This document shows positions 27,627-37,043 of a DNA stretch of 62,813 nt, in pieces. The stretch covers positions 1 through 62,813 of the forward strand of contig JACDAQ010000037.1 of the NCBI GenBank assembly GCA_013695355.1, read 5' to 3'. The stretch comes from Candidatus Protochlamydia sp. GTDB taxonomy: Bacteria > Chlamydiota > Chlamydiia > Chlamydiales > Parachlamydiaceae. The notes beneath the pieces were generated by a model. That model did no database searches. It saw only the letters and a list, made by a program, of their open reading frames with translations, and was not told where the DNA came from. Each line of letters opens with the position of its first letter. The stretch's first letter is position 1. The position numbers were made by a program, and so were the translations under genes.

Positions 27627-29513
27627 TCAGGAGTTTATTTCCCGAATGGCGCGTTGAATCAATTCCCGATTAATGCGCGCGGTATCATTGAGGAATGTCA
27701 GCCGACCAAGCTGTAGCTGCAGTTTTTGCAAAGCTCTTTTTTTGGTGGTACGGCCTCGTTTGGGCTGCTGCAGCTCTTGAATCTTGCGTAAATTCACCCG
27801 CATAAAAATTTGATTGAATGTATCCAAAATAAATTGATAGCCTGGTTCCTCTTCTATTTCATTTTCTGATAAGGCCATATGATTGGTTTGCAAGCTTTCG
27901 GGATAAGGAAGGCCTTGCCGGATTTGATGGGTCAATTCCTGGCTCTCATTTTTCAGCTGCGTGAGAAGTCGTATGCATCTGTCCAAGCTTGCCTGCATTT
28001 TCAGCATTAATTCTTTGACATGCTCGGACTGAATAGAGGATAAAGAACTATTTTTGACGGCTTCTTTGATTTGGTCATGCAAAGCTCTATTTGCTTGTAC
28101 ATGTTGCTCAATGACTTCATTTAAGGTTGAATTCGGTACGTCTTTAAATCCCAGTCCTCCTTCCGTGGCATTAATGAAAGTGATTTCAGGATGCTCTTTG
28201 GCAAAGTCAGCAATCCATTCAGCCTCAGTGACCCACTTCCATAAGGTGTGTATGGGCTGTCCATTAATGTCTTCTTTAAGCAGTGCATTTGATTCAAAAT
28301 CTTCTTCAGTTCGGAAATCATTTTCTGTCAGTTTTAAATCGGCTGCAACCCCTTCCGCATAGTGCTGTTCGTTAGTAAAAGCCAAATCGACCCCTGCAAA
28401 AATGATCGGGTTGCATCCGAGAGCATGGGCGATCTCAACGCAAAAATTTACCACATTATGCCCTTCATCCAGTTTTTTCCCTTCGATCTTTAATTCCTGT
28501 TCAAACCAGTCTGAAATTTCGTAACCTCCTGTGCCTGTAAGATAAAGGCGCGGCCCTGAAATGGCTTTCAACGCTTCGTTGAATAAGCGGTGGCGGTAAA
28601 AAAAGGGGATTTTGTGCGGTTCGGCTGCTTTGACACGTGGAAGCTGGGCCTGATTAGGGTCGATGGCGACTCCAAAATGAGGTAGAATGCCGTTGGGGAT
28701 CAAGGCATTGAGGGCAGAACTCCCGGCGAAAATGAGCGCTTTTTCATTCAACCCTTTAAGCTGCTCAATATTTTTATTTAATGACGGCCCCGCGCCACAA
28801 ATGATGGCGGGAACATTTTCAAATTTTGCGAATAAGGCATTTCCTAAATGGGCTTTAGGGAGCTCTAAAAGGTTGGGATAAAAATTGCGAAAAAAAGCTA
28901 TTCCATATTCAAGGTATTCTTCCACAAAGGCCTTTCTTTCCACTAAATTGTAAGAGAGGTGATGGTGCAGCTCTAAAAAACCCTCAGGGTTGGCATCTTC
29001 ATAAAGCTTAAGGGCTGAGACTTGAAAGGCGCAATCCAAATAGGTCCAGGCGATTTCATTAAAAAGGGCCTTGTCTTCCAAAAGATCTACAAAATAAACG
29101 ATTTGTACCTGATTATTTCGTAAAATTTCTTCGCCAAGTTTAGTTTCAAAAAGACGATAAAGAACGCCTTTATCCACTTCAAAAAAAATTAATTTACGAT
29201 TTTTATCTTGGCCAAGCCATGCTTTTGCGGCTGCATAATAGTATCCTAAACCTATTCCATAAATAAACAGAACGCAGATATCGGTAAGATTTAAATGGGT
29301 AAACCAGGCCTCGGCTTCTTCCTTAGCCCCTGAAGGAGAGTGGTACCAAAAACTTTGGCCTTCATAAATGCGGGTTAAATTAAGCTCTCCTTTTTCGGTC
29401 AAACAGGTTTGAAGGGCTGACGGATCAGCTGTGAGGAGTTGGTATGAGAGCTTCGCATCTTTTTTCTTTAACAATTCCAGGTTCTTTTTCAAAATAGTGA
29501 GCTTGGATTTCAA
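27627..29513 (-). CDS. DUF115/Maf-type glycosyltransferase-like protein (copy 1)
   Basis: This 628-aa protein belongs to the DUF115 (MptE-like)/motility accessory factor group. The core segment ~210-400 has VPAIICGAGPSLNKNIEQL, the GILPHFGVAIDPN motif and IFAGVDLAFTNEQHYAEG. In flagellated bacteria Maf proteins attach nonulosonic acids such as pseudaminic acid to flagellin; no flagellar genes are seen here, so the acceptor is unknown. It ends in a helical, basic region (~470-628) and lacks the YwqK-like tail of its two neighbours. Translation starts at TTG overlapping the previous stop (TTGA), so it is the last of a four-gene operon. Confidence 0.85.
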   Translation of the reverse strand: MKSKLTILKKNLELLKKKDAKLSYQLLTADPSALQTCLTEKGELNLTRIYEGQSFWYHSPSGAKEEAEAWFTHLNLTDICVLFIYGIGLGYYYAAAKAWLGQDKNRKLIFFEVDKGVLYRLFETKLGEEILRNNQVQIVYFVDLLEDKALFNEIAWTYLDCAFQVSALKLYEDANPEGFLELHHHLSYNLVERKAFVEEYLEYGIAFFRNFYPNLLELPKAHLGNALFAKFENVPAIICGAGPSLNKNIEQLKGLNEKALIFAGSSALNALIPNGILPHFGVAIDPNQAQLPRVKAAEPHKIPFFYRHRLFNEALKAISGPRLYLTGTGGYEISDWFEQELKIEGKKLDEGHNVVNFCVEIAHALGCNPIIFAGVDLAFTNEQHYAEGVAADLKLTENDFRTEEDFESNALLKEDINGQPIHTLWKWVTEAEWIADFAKEHPEITFINATEGGLGFKDVPNSTLNEVIEQHVQANRALHDQIKEAVKNSSLSSIQSEHVKELMLKMQASLDRCIRLLTQLKNESQELTHQIRQGLPYPESLQTNHMALSENEIEEEPGYQFILDTFNQIFMRVNLRKIQELQQPKRGRTTKKRALQKLQLQLGRLTFLNDTARINRELIQRAIREINS

Positions 29514-32323
29514 GGGTTTTCCATCCTTTTCTTTTTTATTTCTTCTGAGCTCATGAGGTTATCCCGCATCGTTTGATTTAAGTTTTCTTTCATTAGCTCC
29601 ATTTCCTGAATGGCAATTTTAATGTCGGCTAGTTCTTCGAGAATGTTATCCGAATCGGGGGCGTTTTCCAAATGTTTTTGGATGAGAGGTTCCATTTGAC
29701 TCAAAATCACCGCCAAAGAATTTTCCATTTCTTCGACTTTCTTGCGAGTATCTTCGTACATCTTTGAAGAATTTTCAACCCCTCTTTCATATGTCTGGAC
29801 CTGTTCACCTTCCCTCCAGACGGAAAGATCAAAATCATCCGGAAAATGATGGATGTCGACTTGTTTCAGCAAATTACCTTGTGCATCCCATTCGGACGCC
29901 TTGCCCACAGGACTTCCCTCTTCATAGCAGCAGGCAATTCGAAGACGGCCCGCATTGTCCCATTTTTTTTCTTCGCCATGCCGCTGTCCATTGCGGTAAT
30001 GAAGCTGCCTTAACAATTTACCATCGATTGCACTTACCCGGACTTCCCCATCCAGGAATCCCTCGTGATATTGCATGCTCACATGGGAAAAGCCGTTACA
30101 ATAAAAATATTCCTGTTTGCCATGTGCTAAGCCATGCTTGTAGCAGCATAGGCTGTAAAGATTACCACTAGGATAAAATTGCAGGCATTTGCCTTCTTTT
30201 TTCCCTTTTAAGTACCAGCTTTCAGCAAGAAGGACTCCCTTTTCATTATAAAAGCGGGTAGGTCCATGCAAGGCGTCGTCAAGGTAATACATTTCCGATT
30301 GAAGTTGGCCATTTTCAAAATAACGCTTAACGCTATTTTGGGCAGCAGGATCAAAGCTTTCATCTATTTGCAAACCCAAATCAGAATCATTCATTATTAA
30401 GCGTCCCGCATGGTAAGAATATTCTTCTGAAAATTGATAAATTTCAGGTTTTTTTTGGCTTAAAGCGATCGGGGGAGGCGAAAGGATAAACTGATGGACG
30501 GCCTGGCCCATCAAATCCAAATGCTGTTTTAATATAGAGGCTAAAAAGCGGAATCGTTCCAGATTTTCAAAATAAGGCATAGCAGGGCCTGCATGGGTCA
30601 TTTGATGCGATTGCTGCAGATAATAATAAGCCTTGTCAAATATTTCGAGAAAATTGCCATAGGCGATTTCACTCTTGATTAAATTTTCCTGAATAATGGT
30701 ATGGGATGTAAAGAAATCTTTTGGAATATTCTGGCTGAGCTTTAACTCATCGGTTTTTTCACGGACGATTTCCGAGCATGTGGAGAGGCATTGCTCCAAA
30801 CTAGTCTTCATGGCATTAAGCAGATTAAATAGACGTCCCTGATTAATGTTTGTAGGGTTAAATTGAATGTGTTGGTGGACCCATCCGGTCAGGTCGTAAG
30901 ATTTTTTTAAATAATTTTCGGCCACCTTGGCCAATGCCTGATTAGGCACGGGAGGGAAGCCAAGCCCCCCTTCAGTGGCATTGATCATATTTGCATCAGG
31001 ATGCCGTTTGAAAAATTGGCCTAGCCAGGTCGCTTCAGAGATCCAGTCCCATTTGGTCTTTACCTGCTTTCCATTAATATCGACCCGATTGACACCCGCT
31101 TGTTGAGCGGTTGAATAAGGTTGGCTAAGATCAATCCAAAGAGGGTGTGTTTTAATGCCAGCCGCATAAGGCTGCACTTCAGTATAGGCTAGGTCCATAC
31201 CGACATAAATAATCGGCCTGCAGCCCATCCGATAGGCAATATCTGTGCATAGGTTAACCACGTTATGACCTTCGTCGAGGAGTTCGGCCGGAATGTCGAG
31301 CTGGCGTTCGAACCAGTTGGCCAAAGGATTGAACGAGCCTGGCACATAAACTTTGGGCCCTTGCATCATTTGAAAGGCCTCATGTGAAATTCTTGAGCGG
31401 TAGAGGAAGGGAAGGTGGAAAGTGTGGTTGGTCAAAAGGCGATGGTGCTGTTCTTTATTTGGATCGACCCCTAGACCAAAGTGAGGAACCAGACCCGCCT
31501 GGTTCAAAACGTTTAAAGAAGAGCCTCCCGCAAAGACAAGACTGCGGTCGGTTAAACTTTTTAGCAAATCAATGTTTTTTTCCAGCGAGGGGCCGGCCCC
31601 GCAAATAATTGCTGGGACATCTTTGAACTGATTGAACAAACCACTTGCAAGATAGGCTTGAGGGAGGGAGAAAAGATTGTGGTAAAAGTTTGTTAGAAAA
31701 GTAGCTTGTCCTGATAAATATTCATTGTGCAAGCTGGACATCAGGTTCACATCATGGAGGACATTGTAGCATAAGTCAAGGGCTTCTCCTTCACGCCTTA
31801 TCGCATAGTGGGGGAGGACCAGGAATTGGATAGGGCGATTGATGAAGCTGCTATGAAGCTTGCAAAAATTGACATAATCCTGCTGATAATTTTGAAAATA
31901 AAAAAGAGTTGTTTGGGGGTCGGTCAATATTTCGGTGGCCATTTCGGTCTGCAAAAATGAATGAATGACTTCCAGATCATCTTCAAGGAAAACCAGGTAA
32001 TTTTGAGGGTTGACTTTCAGCCATGGCAGCAAGGCCTGATGCAGATAACCTAACCCTAAGCCAAACATGTAGATCACCTCGGCCTTGTCGAGAAAACTGG
32101 CAGGGAGCTGCTCCTCAGCTTCTTGCAAGGCTCCCGAATTAGCATGGTAATAATCTACAATTCCATACCGTTTTTTTAACAGATTGGCCTCTCCTTTTTC
32201 CGTTTCGCATGGGATCAGGGTATCATTCTCGCCTATTAATTCAATACGGTGGGCAGCCAAAGGATTTCTTAGGCGTAGGAGCTCTAAGTTTTTTTCATAA
32301 TTTGAATGACTAAAAAATGCCAT
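29510..32323 (-). CDS. DUF115/Maf-type protein with YwqK/MORN-like repeats (copy 2)
   Basis: This ~937-aa protein repeats the Maf core (VPAIICGAGPSLEKNIDLL, GLVPHFGLGVDPN, IYVGMDLAYTEVQPYAAG). It then adds about seven YwqK/MORN-like repeats (~660-850) of the type YFENGQLQSEMYYLDDALHG, and a terminal coiled coil (~860-930). The core is expected to use a nucleotide-activated sugar; YwqK-type repeats form beta-strand tracks and usually bind partners or membranes. I chose the ATG at 32323 because AGGG lies seven bases upstream; a TTG 21 bases earlier has no clear site. It is 24 bp from the upstream paralogue and overlaps the downstream one by 4 bp. Confidence 0.85.
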   Translation of the reverse strand: MAFFSHSNYEKNLELLRLRNPLAAHRIELIGENDTLIPCETEKGEANLLKKRYGIVDYYHANSGALQEAEEQLPASFLDKAEVIYMFGLGLGYLHQALLPWLKVNPQNYLVFLEDDLEVIHSFLQTEMATEILTDPQTTLFYFQNYQQDYVNFCKLHSSFINRPIQFLVLPHYAIRREGEALDLCYNVLHDVNLMSSLHNEYLSGQATFLTNFYHNLFSLPQAYLASGLFNQFKDVPAIICGAGPSLEKNIDLLKSLTDRSLVFAGGSSLNVLNQAGLVPHFGLGVDPNKEQHHRLLTNHTFHLPFLYRSRISHEAFQMMQGPKVYVPGSFNPLANWFERQLDIPAELLDEGHNVVNLCTDIAYRMGCRPIIYVGMDLAYTEVQPYAAGIKTHPLWIDLSQPYSTAQQAGVNRVDINGKQVKTKWDWISEATWLGQFFKRHPDANMINATEGGLGFPPVPNQALAKVAENYLKKSYDLTGWVHQHIQFNPTNINQGRLFNLLNAMKTSLEQCLSTCSEIVREKTDELKLSQNIPKDFFTSHTIIQENLIKSEIAYGNFLEIFDKAYYYLQQSHQMTHAGPAMPYFENLERFRFLASILKQHLDLMGQAVHQFILSPPPIALSQKKPEIYQFSEEYSYHAGRLIMNDSDLGLQIDESFDPAAQNSVKRYFENGQLQSEMYYLDDALHGPTRFYNEKGVLLAESWYLKGKKEGKCLQFYPSGNLYSLCCYKHGLAHGKQEYFYCNGFSHVSMQYHEGFLDGEVRVSAIDGKLLRQLHYRNGQRHGEEKKWDNAGRLRIACCYEEGSPVGKASEWDAQGNLLKQVDIHHFPDDFDLSVWREGEQVQTYERGVENSSKMYEDTRKKVEEMENSLAVILSQMEPLIQKHLENAPDSDNILEELADIKIAIQEMELMKENLNQTMRDNLMSSEEIKKKRMENP

Positions 32324-32347
32324 ATAGCAACCCTGGTTAGACAAAAT

Positions 32348-34423
32348 TTATTTGGCCAGGCGTCCATCGGCAAACCAGCAATGGGCTAGCCTGGCCTCAT
32401 TGCGATCATATTCTACTTCTGTAAACAACTGCCCATTTTCATACCAACTTCTTTCTTTGCCTTGACGCTGTCCTTCGAAAAAAAAGAGCTCCCTTTTACA
32501 TTGTCCGGTTGGATAATAAAGGCGGATTCTGCCATGAAGGAGGCCGTTTTGGTAATAAAGCTCAGATTTAGGTGTTCCGTCTTCATAGTAATAAAAATGA
32601 GCCCCTTCTTTTCTATCATTTTCCTTTTCAGAATAGAGGGGGCTTGAGGCAAAATAGCTCTTGATCGAAGGAGCCTTAATGTCGGGCATGAAGGGGGCTT
32701 GCTTTTCTAAAAAAAACCTATTTTTTTGCTCTTCAAAAACAATCTCAATGATTTTCAGGTTAATGCGGGCTGTTTGCAATACAAACTGGGACCGCTCCTT
32801 TTGCAATTGAGCATAGCGGGCTTTTCTTTGCTCAGGGTCAAAGATGCGCTCTGCATTGCGTAAGTCCTTGGCAATAAATTTTAAAAAGAACGCATCAAAT
32901 TGTTCTAAAAGATAGGAAAACCCAATTTCATTCCTCAATTCATTTTCCATTAATTTTCCCATTTGCAGCAGAGATTCGCATGTTTTTAAGCTTTGATAAA
33001 ACATTTTTAGTAATTCTTCGATTTGTTCATGAGAACAGCCTATCTTCCCAGTTTTTTGGACGGTCTGATGAACGATTTCTTCAATGGCATACGAATTATT
33101 ACAATGAAGGCGGATTGCATCCTCTAATGGCATCCCCGGAATGGAAAAAAGAGGAATTCCTTGTGATGCATTTAATATTTTGATGTCTGGATGGCGGCGT
33201 GCATAGAGATCTGCCCACTGAGCCTCGGCAATCCAAGGCCAGTAACTCTGCACCTTATCTCCCTTTTGATTTTTTACCGTGATAGGAGAGCCTAAATGTC
33301 CCTTTTTTTCAGTTATTTCGGGGAAAAGAGGGTGCCTTTCAACCCCGGAGGAATAGTGCTTCCCTTCCTCAAAGCAAAGGTCAAGGCCCGTTAGAATAAT
33401 CGGATTGCAGCCAAGAAAACGGGCGATTTCCATTGCAGCATGTACGACATTGTAACCTCCCTGGAAAGGTAAGGAGGTAAAACCTAATTTTTTATCAAAC
33501 CATTCGGAAATTTTGTAAAAAACAGCACCCGAAAGAAAAAGGCGGGGGCCATGAATGGCAGTCAAAGCTTCGTAATAAATTCTATTACGATAAAAAATAG
33601 GGGTTTCAAAGCCTCTATTCATGATCTGGCGGTGGAATGTTTCGGCAGTAGGGTCGATATTCACACCAAAATGGGGCCAAACCCCATACATGGTCAAAAT
33701 ATTTAATGAGCTTCCGGGAGCAACTAAAAGAGCCTTATTTTCAAGTGTCTTAAGCAGCGGAATAGCTTCTTCAAGCGACGGGCCTGCTCCGCAAATGATG
33801 GCAGGAATATCTTTAAATTTTCCAGCCATTTCATCTCCATGATAGGAATCTGAAAGTTGGAATAAATTACGATAAAAATTATTAAAAAAAATCACTCCAA
33901 ATTGGGCTAATTCCTGATTGCGGATGTTCTGTTCAGCTGATTCAAATTCAATCAGGTCCTTAATCATGGAAAAAGAAGCTAATCGATCGAGAGCGTAGGA
34001 AGGAAGCGCTATCACTGCAAAAGAACGTAGGATATGCTCCTCAGTCAGTAAACGAATGGCAGAAGAAAAATTATCCTCGTCAAAAAGATCGACGACTTCC
34101 ACTTGAGGATCTTGAAGGAATGAAGTGGCCTGTGCAGTGCACAGAAAAATATGCAGACTATTTGGATCATCTTCCAAAAAAACCGCCTGGCGGTTAAAAT
34201 CTTCCTTTAGCCAGGGAAGCAGCGCTTCGTACAAAAAACCTGTTAGCCCATAAATATATAATACATCGCAGCCTTCAAGCTGTAGATCATGCAACCAATT
34301 TTCTATTTCACTTTCATTTTGCCCAGGTAGGTCAGAATTTGATGAAAAGGCTTCCATTTTGGCGGCTAATCGAGGGTTGCTTTCTTGGAGCAAAAAAAGA
34401 TTTTGATTTAAAGAGGGATCCAA
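32348..34423 (-). CDS. DUF115/Maf-type protein with short YwqK/MORN-like tail (copy 3)
   Basis: This 691-aa paralogue has the Maf core at ~205-390 (IPAIICGAGPSLEEAIPLL, GVWPHFGVNIDPT, ILTGLDLCFEEGKHYSSG) and about four YwqK-like repeats at the C-terminus (~605-685, for example YYEDGTPKSELYYQNGLLHG). The three copies share order and motifs but differ at many positions, so the duplication is old. Translation seems to start at TTG, overlapping the upstream small gene by 16 bp. The enzymatic assignment rests on family resemblance; donor sugar and acceptor are not known. Confidence 0.85.
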   Translation of the reverse strand: MDPSLNQNLFLLQESNPRLAAKMEAFSSNSDLPGQNESEIENWLHDLQLEGCDVLYIYGLTGFLYEALLPWLKEDFNRQAVFLEDDPNSLHIFLCTAQATSFLQDPQVEVVDLFDEDNFSSAIRLLTEEHILRSFAVIALPSYALDRLASFSMIKDLIEFESAEQNIRNQELAQFGVIFFNNFYRNLFQLSDSYHGDEMAGKFKDIPAIICGAGPSLEEAIPLLKTLENKALLVAPGSSLNILTMYGVWPHFGVNIDPTAETFHRQIMNRGFETPIFYRNRIYYEALTAIHGPRLFLSGAVFYKISEWFDKKLGFTSLPFQGGYNVVHAAMEIARFLGCNPIILTGLDLCFEEGKHYSSGVERHPLFPEITEKKGHLGSPITVKNQKGDKVQSYWPWIAEAQWADLYARRHPDIKILNASQGIPLFSIPGMPLEDAIRLHCNNSYAIEEIVHQTVQKTGKIGCSHEQIEELLKMFYQSLKTCESLLQMGKLMENELRNEIGFSYLLEQFDAFFLKFIAKDLRNAERIFDPEQRKARYAQLQKERSQFVLQTARINLKIIEIVFEEQKNRFFLEKQAPFMPDIKAPSIKSYFASSPLYSEKENDRKEGAHFYYYEDGTPKSELYYQNGLLHGRIRLYYPTGQCKRELFFFEGQRQGKERSWYENGQLFTEVEYDRNEARLAHCWFADGRLAK

Positions 34424-34842
34424 TTTTTGCTTCCGCCTAAAGGTTTGAAGCGTTTCCGCCTTTCTTTGATTTGTTCTTTTAGGGTATCTTTTGATTCAGC
34501 ATTATTTTTTTTAGTTTTTTCTATAATTTGCGAGTTGGCAGCTTGTAAATTTTTCGCATCTCTTTCTATTTCCCTAGCTCGCTGCAGCAATTGTTTATCT
34601 TTTTCTCCCAGTGACGTAGACCGGGAAGCATCCAGGCGCATGGATTCTATATTGATATTAGCTTCTTCGAAGGATTTTTGATTTGCTTCCTCAAAAATGG
34701 CAATGGCGCTTTCCAGCCGTTCGATTTCTTCCTTTACCCGGGGAGTCACGTTGTCAGAAATGGGCCCTTTATGGTTCTGAATGAGCTGGATCATTTCAGC
34801 AACCTGTCCAAGTAAGATTTCTGCGGGACTTTTTTCTTTCAT
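34408..34842 (-). CDS. Small coiled-coil protein heading the Maf-type operon
   Basis: This 144-aa, highly charged protein is almost entirely helical, with heptad-like stretches (VKEEIERLESAIAIFEEAN, LQRAREIERDAKNLQAAN) and a basic tail KERRKRFKPLGG. It is unrecognised. GGGAG six bases before the ATG is a strong ribosome-binding site. It overlaps the first Maf-type gene, so it is the leader of a four-gene operon and could be an adaptor, chaperone or acceptor for the Maf-type proteins. That link is inferred from gene order alone. Confidence 0.75.
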   Translation of the reverse strand: MKEKSPAEILLGQVAEMIQLIQNHKGPISDNVTPRVKEEIERLESAIAIFEEANQKSFEEANINIESMRLDASRSTSLGEKDKQLLQRAREIERDAKNLQAANSQIIEKTKKNNAESKDTLKEQIKERRKRFKPLGGSKNWIPL

Positions 34843-35074
34843 AACATACTCCCATTTTTTTGGCTTGGCATAATAATTGCAAATTTGTCACGCATTTGCT
34901 CCGATTCCTGTTATGAACGATACCTAAAAGATTTGCAATCTTCTTATTCTTTTATTGTAACATGATTATTTAATAGAATAAATATTTAAAAATAATTGGA
35001 GTTTAATTAATTATATTTATATATGTTATAATAAAAAATGATTCATTTTTAATTTCAATTATTTAGGAGTGGTT

Positions 35075-37006
35075 ATGAATGAAAATTTAAATCTTCGACC
35101 CTACTCTCCTCCTCAAAGCTTTGAGGAGCTTGGAAAAATAGCTCCAGAAACAAAAAAGGAGAATGTCGAGCAGTCTCAATCTGAATCTGCGGTAAGTCCT
35201 GTCATAAACGAGGAAATGAAGGTGGATACTAGCTGGTCAGATCATGTAATGATTCAAGCCGACCCATCGGCGGAACATACAATCGCTAAACCGAGTCAAT
35301 CAATTATGACTAAAATTTTTTCAGCTATCAAAGAGGTAGGAGATGGTTTTGCAAGAATATCAGGACTCAGATCTCTAGCAAAAGGAATAATGAATGCTTT
35401 AGGGGCAAGGGAGAAGAGAGATCCTGTTATTAAACAAGGGATGATTCAGTACGAAAAAATTCTCAAGGGGAAAGAAGAAGAGCTTAAAAACCGAGAAAAC
35501 GGAATGAAACCTATGGTAAAAAAAACCGATGCAGAACTTCAAAGCGAAGTGAAGCAATTAAAAGAGTTAATAGCTGCTTATAAAAAAAAGTTAAATGAAC
35601 CAAAAGCCACAGAAACAATTGATAAAGTAAGCCAATCAGTGGATGAACAGGCAATAAGCCTATATGAAAAAATTCTACAGGAAAAAGAAAAGAAACTTAC
35701 AGAACCACCACTGGAAGGAGAAACCCATGAGAATTTGAAAAATCAGATCGCTAGTTTAAAAGAAGTGATAGCGCACCGTCGAACATCCACAACAGCTGAA
35801 ACACTTCCGCCTGAAACAGCAGAATCATCCTCTATTGAAATTGAGACAGAAGAAACATCCCATCAAGAATTTGCTAAGGAAGATCCAGTGAATAACCCAG
35901 TTCTCTCTAAACTTAATTCACTGAAAAAGGGGACACTAAATGCAATAGGGGCAAGGGAAAAATATGATGAAGTAAAAGAATTAAAAAAAGGCATTGAACA
36001 AGAAAATGAAAAATTATCACAAGAATTAGGTAGATTTAAAAATAGCCTGCTACAATTAACTAACAGAAAAAATGATATTGAAAATGATGATAAATATAAA
36101 AAAATGTTTGAAAATATTGATGCCCATATTCAAAAAGTAGATGAAGAGATAGAGAATAATAACCAATTAATTCGAGAATTAGAAAAACTGCCACAAGAGA
36201 ACTCCGTAAAAGAAGAGGGAATCGAAAGAACGCTGTCTAAATCACTTTCCGGACTTTTACGCAAAGCAACTTCAAATAAACTAAAGGAAAATAAAATTGA
36301 GCCGACAGAAGCTAAAATAGAAGAGAAAGTTGAAAGCAAGGAAGAACTAGTAGTTAAATTGACAGAAGCAAAAAAAGAATTGAAAAAAATAGGAGAGGGT
36401 ACATCAGAAAAGGAATTAGATGCTGTCGATGAGGATATAGCTAATTTAAAACAAAAATTAAGAAATTTAGATTTACCAGAACAAAAAAATATAAAAGAAA
36501 ATTTAAATAATGCCAGAAGAGAATTAAATGATATTTGGGAGAGTGCTGAAAAAAATAAAAATGAAATCTCTAGTTTATACCTGGCTATTGAATCTAAAAA
36601 AAATGAAATTAAAAGCAATTCAGAAGAAAATGAAAAGATAGTAGAAGAAAATGAAAAGAATAATGAACTATTTAAGGAAAAACAAATAGCCTTGGAAAAT
36701 TTTGAGCCTATAACTTTCATACCGAAAGGCTCAGATTTACAAGTAAAACAGGCGGAAATTCGTATAAGATTTATTAATGAAAGATCTATAAATAATATTA
36801 AATTAGAAATACATGATCTAGAGAATAAAATCAAAGAATCGAACGAAAAAGCAGAAAATTTATCAATTAGAAATAGTTTTTTGGGAGTAGAAATTAGTGA
36901 TTTAGAGGAAAAAAATAAAAATTTACAAGAATCGTTAAAAATACTAGAAGAAAGCCTAGCAGAAATACAAAAAAAGACCACCAAGTTGGAAGAACAAATT
37001 TATTAA
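35075..37006 (+). CDS. Large coiled-coil protein with internal duplication
   Basis: This 643-aa, Glu/Lys-rich protein is unrecognised. It has a polar N-terminus (~1-80), then two related units. SLAKGIMNALGAREKRDPV near residue 105 and SLKKGTLNAIGAREKYDEV near 287 are clear copies, and YEKILKGKEEEL near 130 recurs as YEKILQEKEKKL near 207. Residues ~300-640 are continuous coiled coil. There is no signal peptide or membrane helix. I start at the ATG at 35075, with AGGAG five bases upstream; a GTG six bases earlier would overlap that site. It lies 37 bp before an LcrH-like TPR gene on the same strand, so a secreted type III substrate is plausible but unproven. Confidence 0.8.
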   Translation: MNENLNLRPYSPPQSFEELGKIAPETKKENVEQSQSESAVSPVINEEMKVDTSWSDHVMIQADPSAEHTIAKPSQSIMTKIFSAIKEVGDGFARISGLRSLAKGIMNALGAREKRDPVIKQGMIQYEKILKGKEEELKNRENGMKPMVKKTDAELQSEVKQLKELIAAYKKKLNEPKATETIDKVSQSVDEQAISLYEKILQEKEKKLTEPPLEGETHENLKNQIASLKEVIAHRRTSTTAETLPPETAESSSIEIETEETSHQEFAKEDPVNNPVLSKLNSLKKGTLNAIGAREKYDEVKELKKGIEQENEKLSQELGRFKNSLLQLTNRKNDIENDDKYKKMFENIDAHIQKVDEEIENNNQLIRELEKLPQENSVKEEGIERTLSKSLSGLLRKATSNKLKENKIEPTEAKIEEKVESKEELVVKLTEAKKELKKIGEGTSEKELDAVDEDIANLKQKLRNLDLPEQKNIKENLNNARRELNDIWESAEKNKNEISSLYLAIESKKNEIKSNSEENEKIVEENEKNNELFKEKQIALENFEPITFIPKGSDLQVKQAEIRIRFINERSINNIKLEIHDLENKIKESNEKAENLSIRNSFLGVEISDLEEKNKNLQESLKILEESLAEIQKKTTKLEEQIY

Positions 37007-37043
37007 AATTAATATACCTAAATTAATAAAATAATAGGTATTT

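Noticed and set aside
36130-36984. Long minus-strand frame (284 aa) opposite the coiled-coil gene
   Set aside because: It is Ser/Phe-rich, the expected mirror of a Glu/Lys-rich coiled coil, and has no ribosome-binding site; the plus-strand gene has a strong one.
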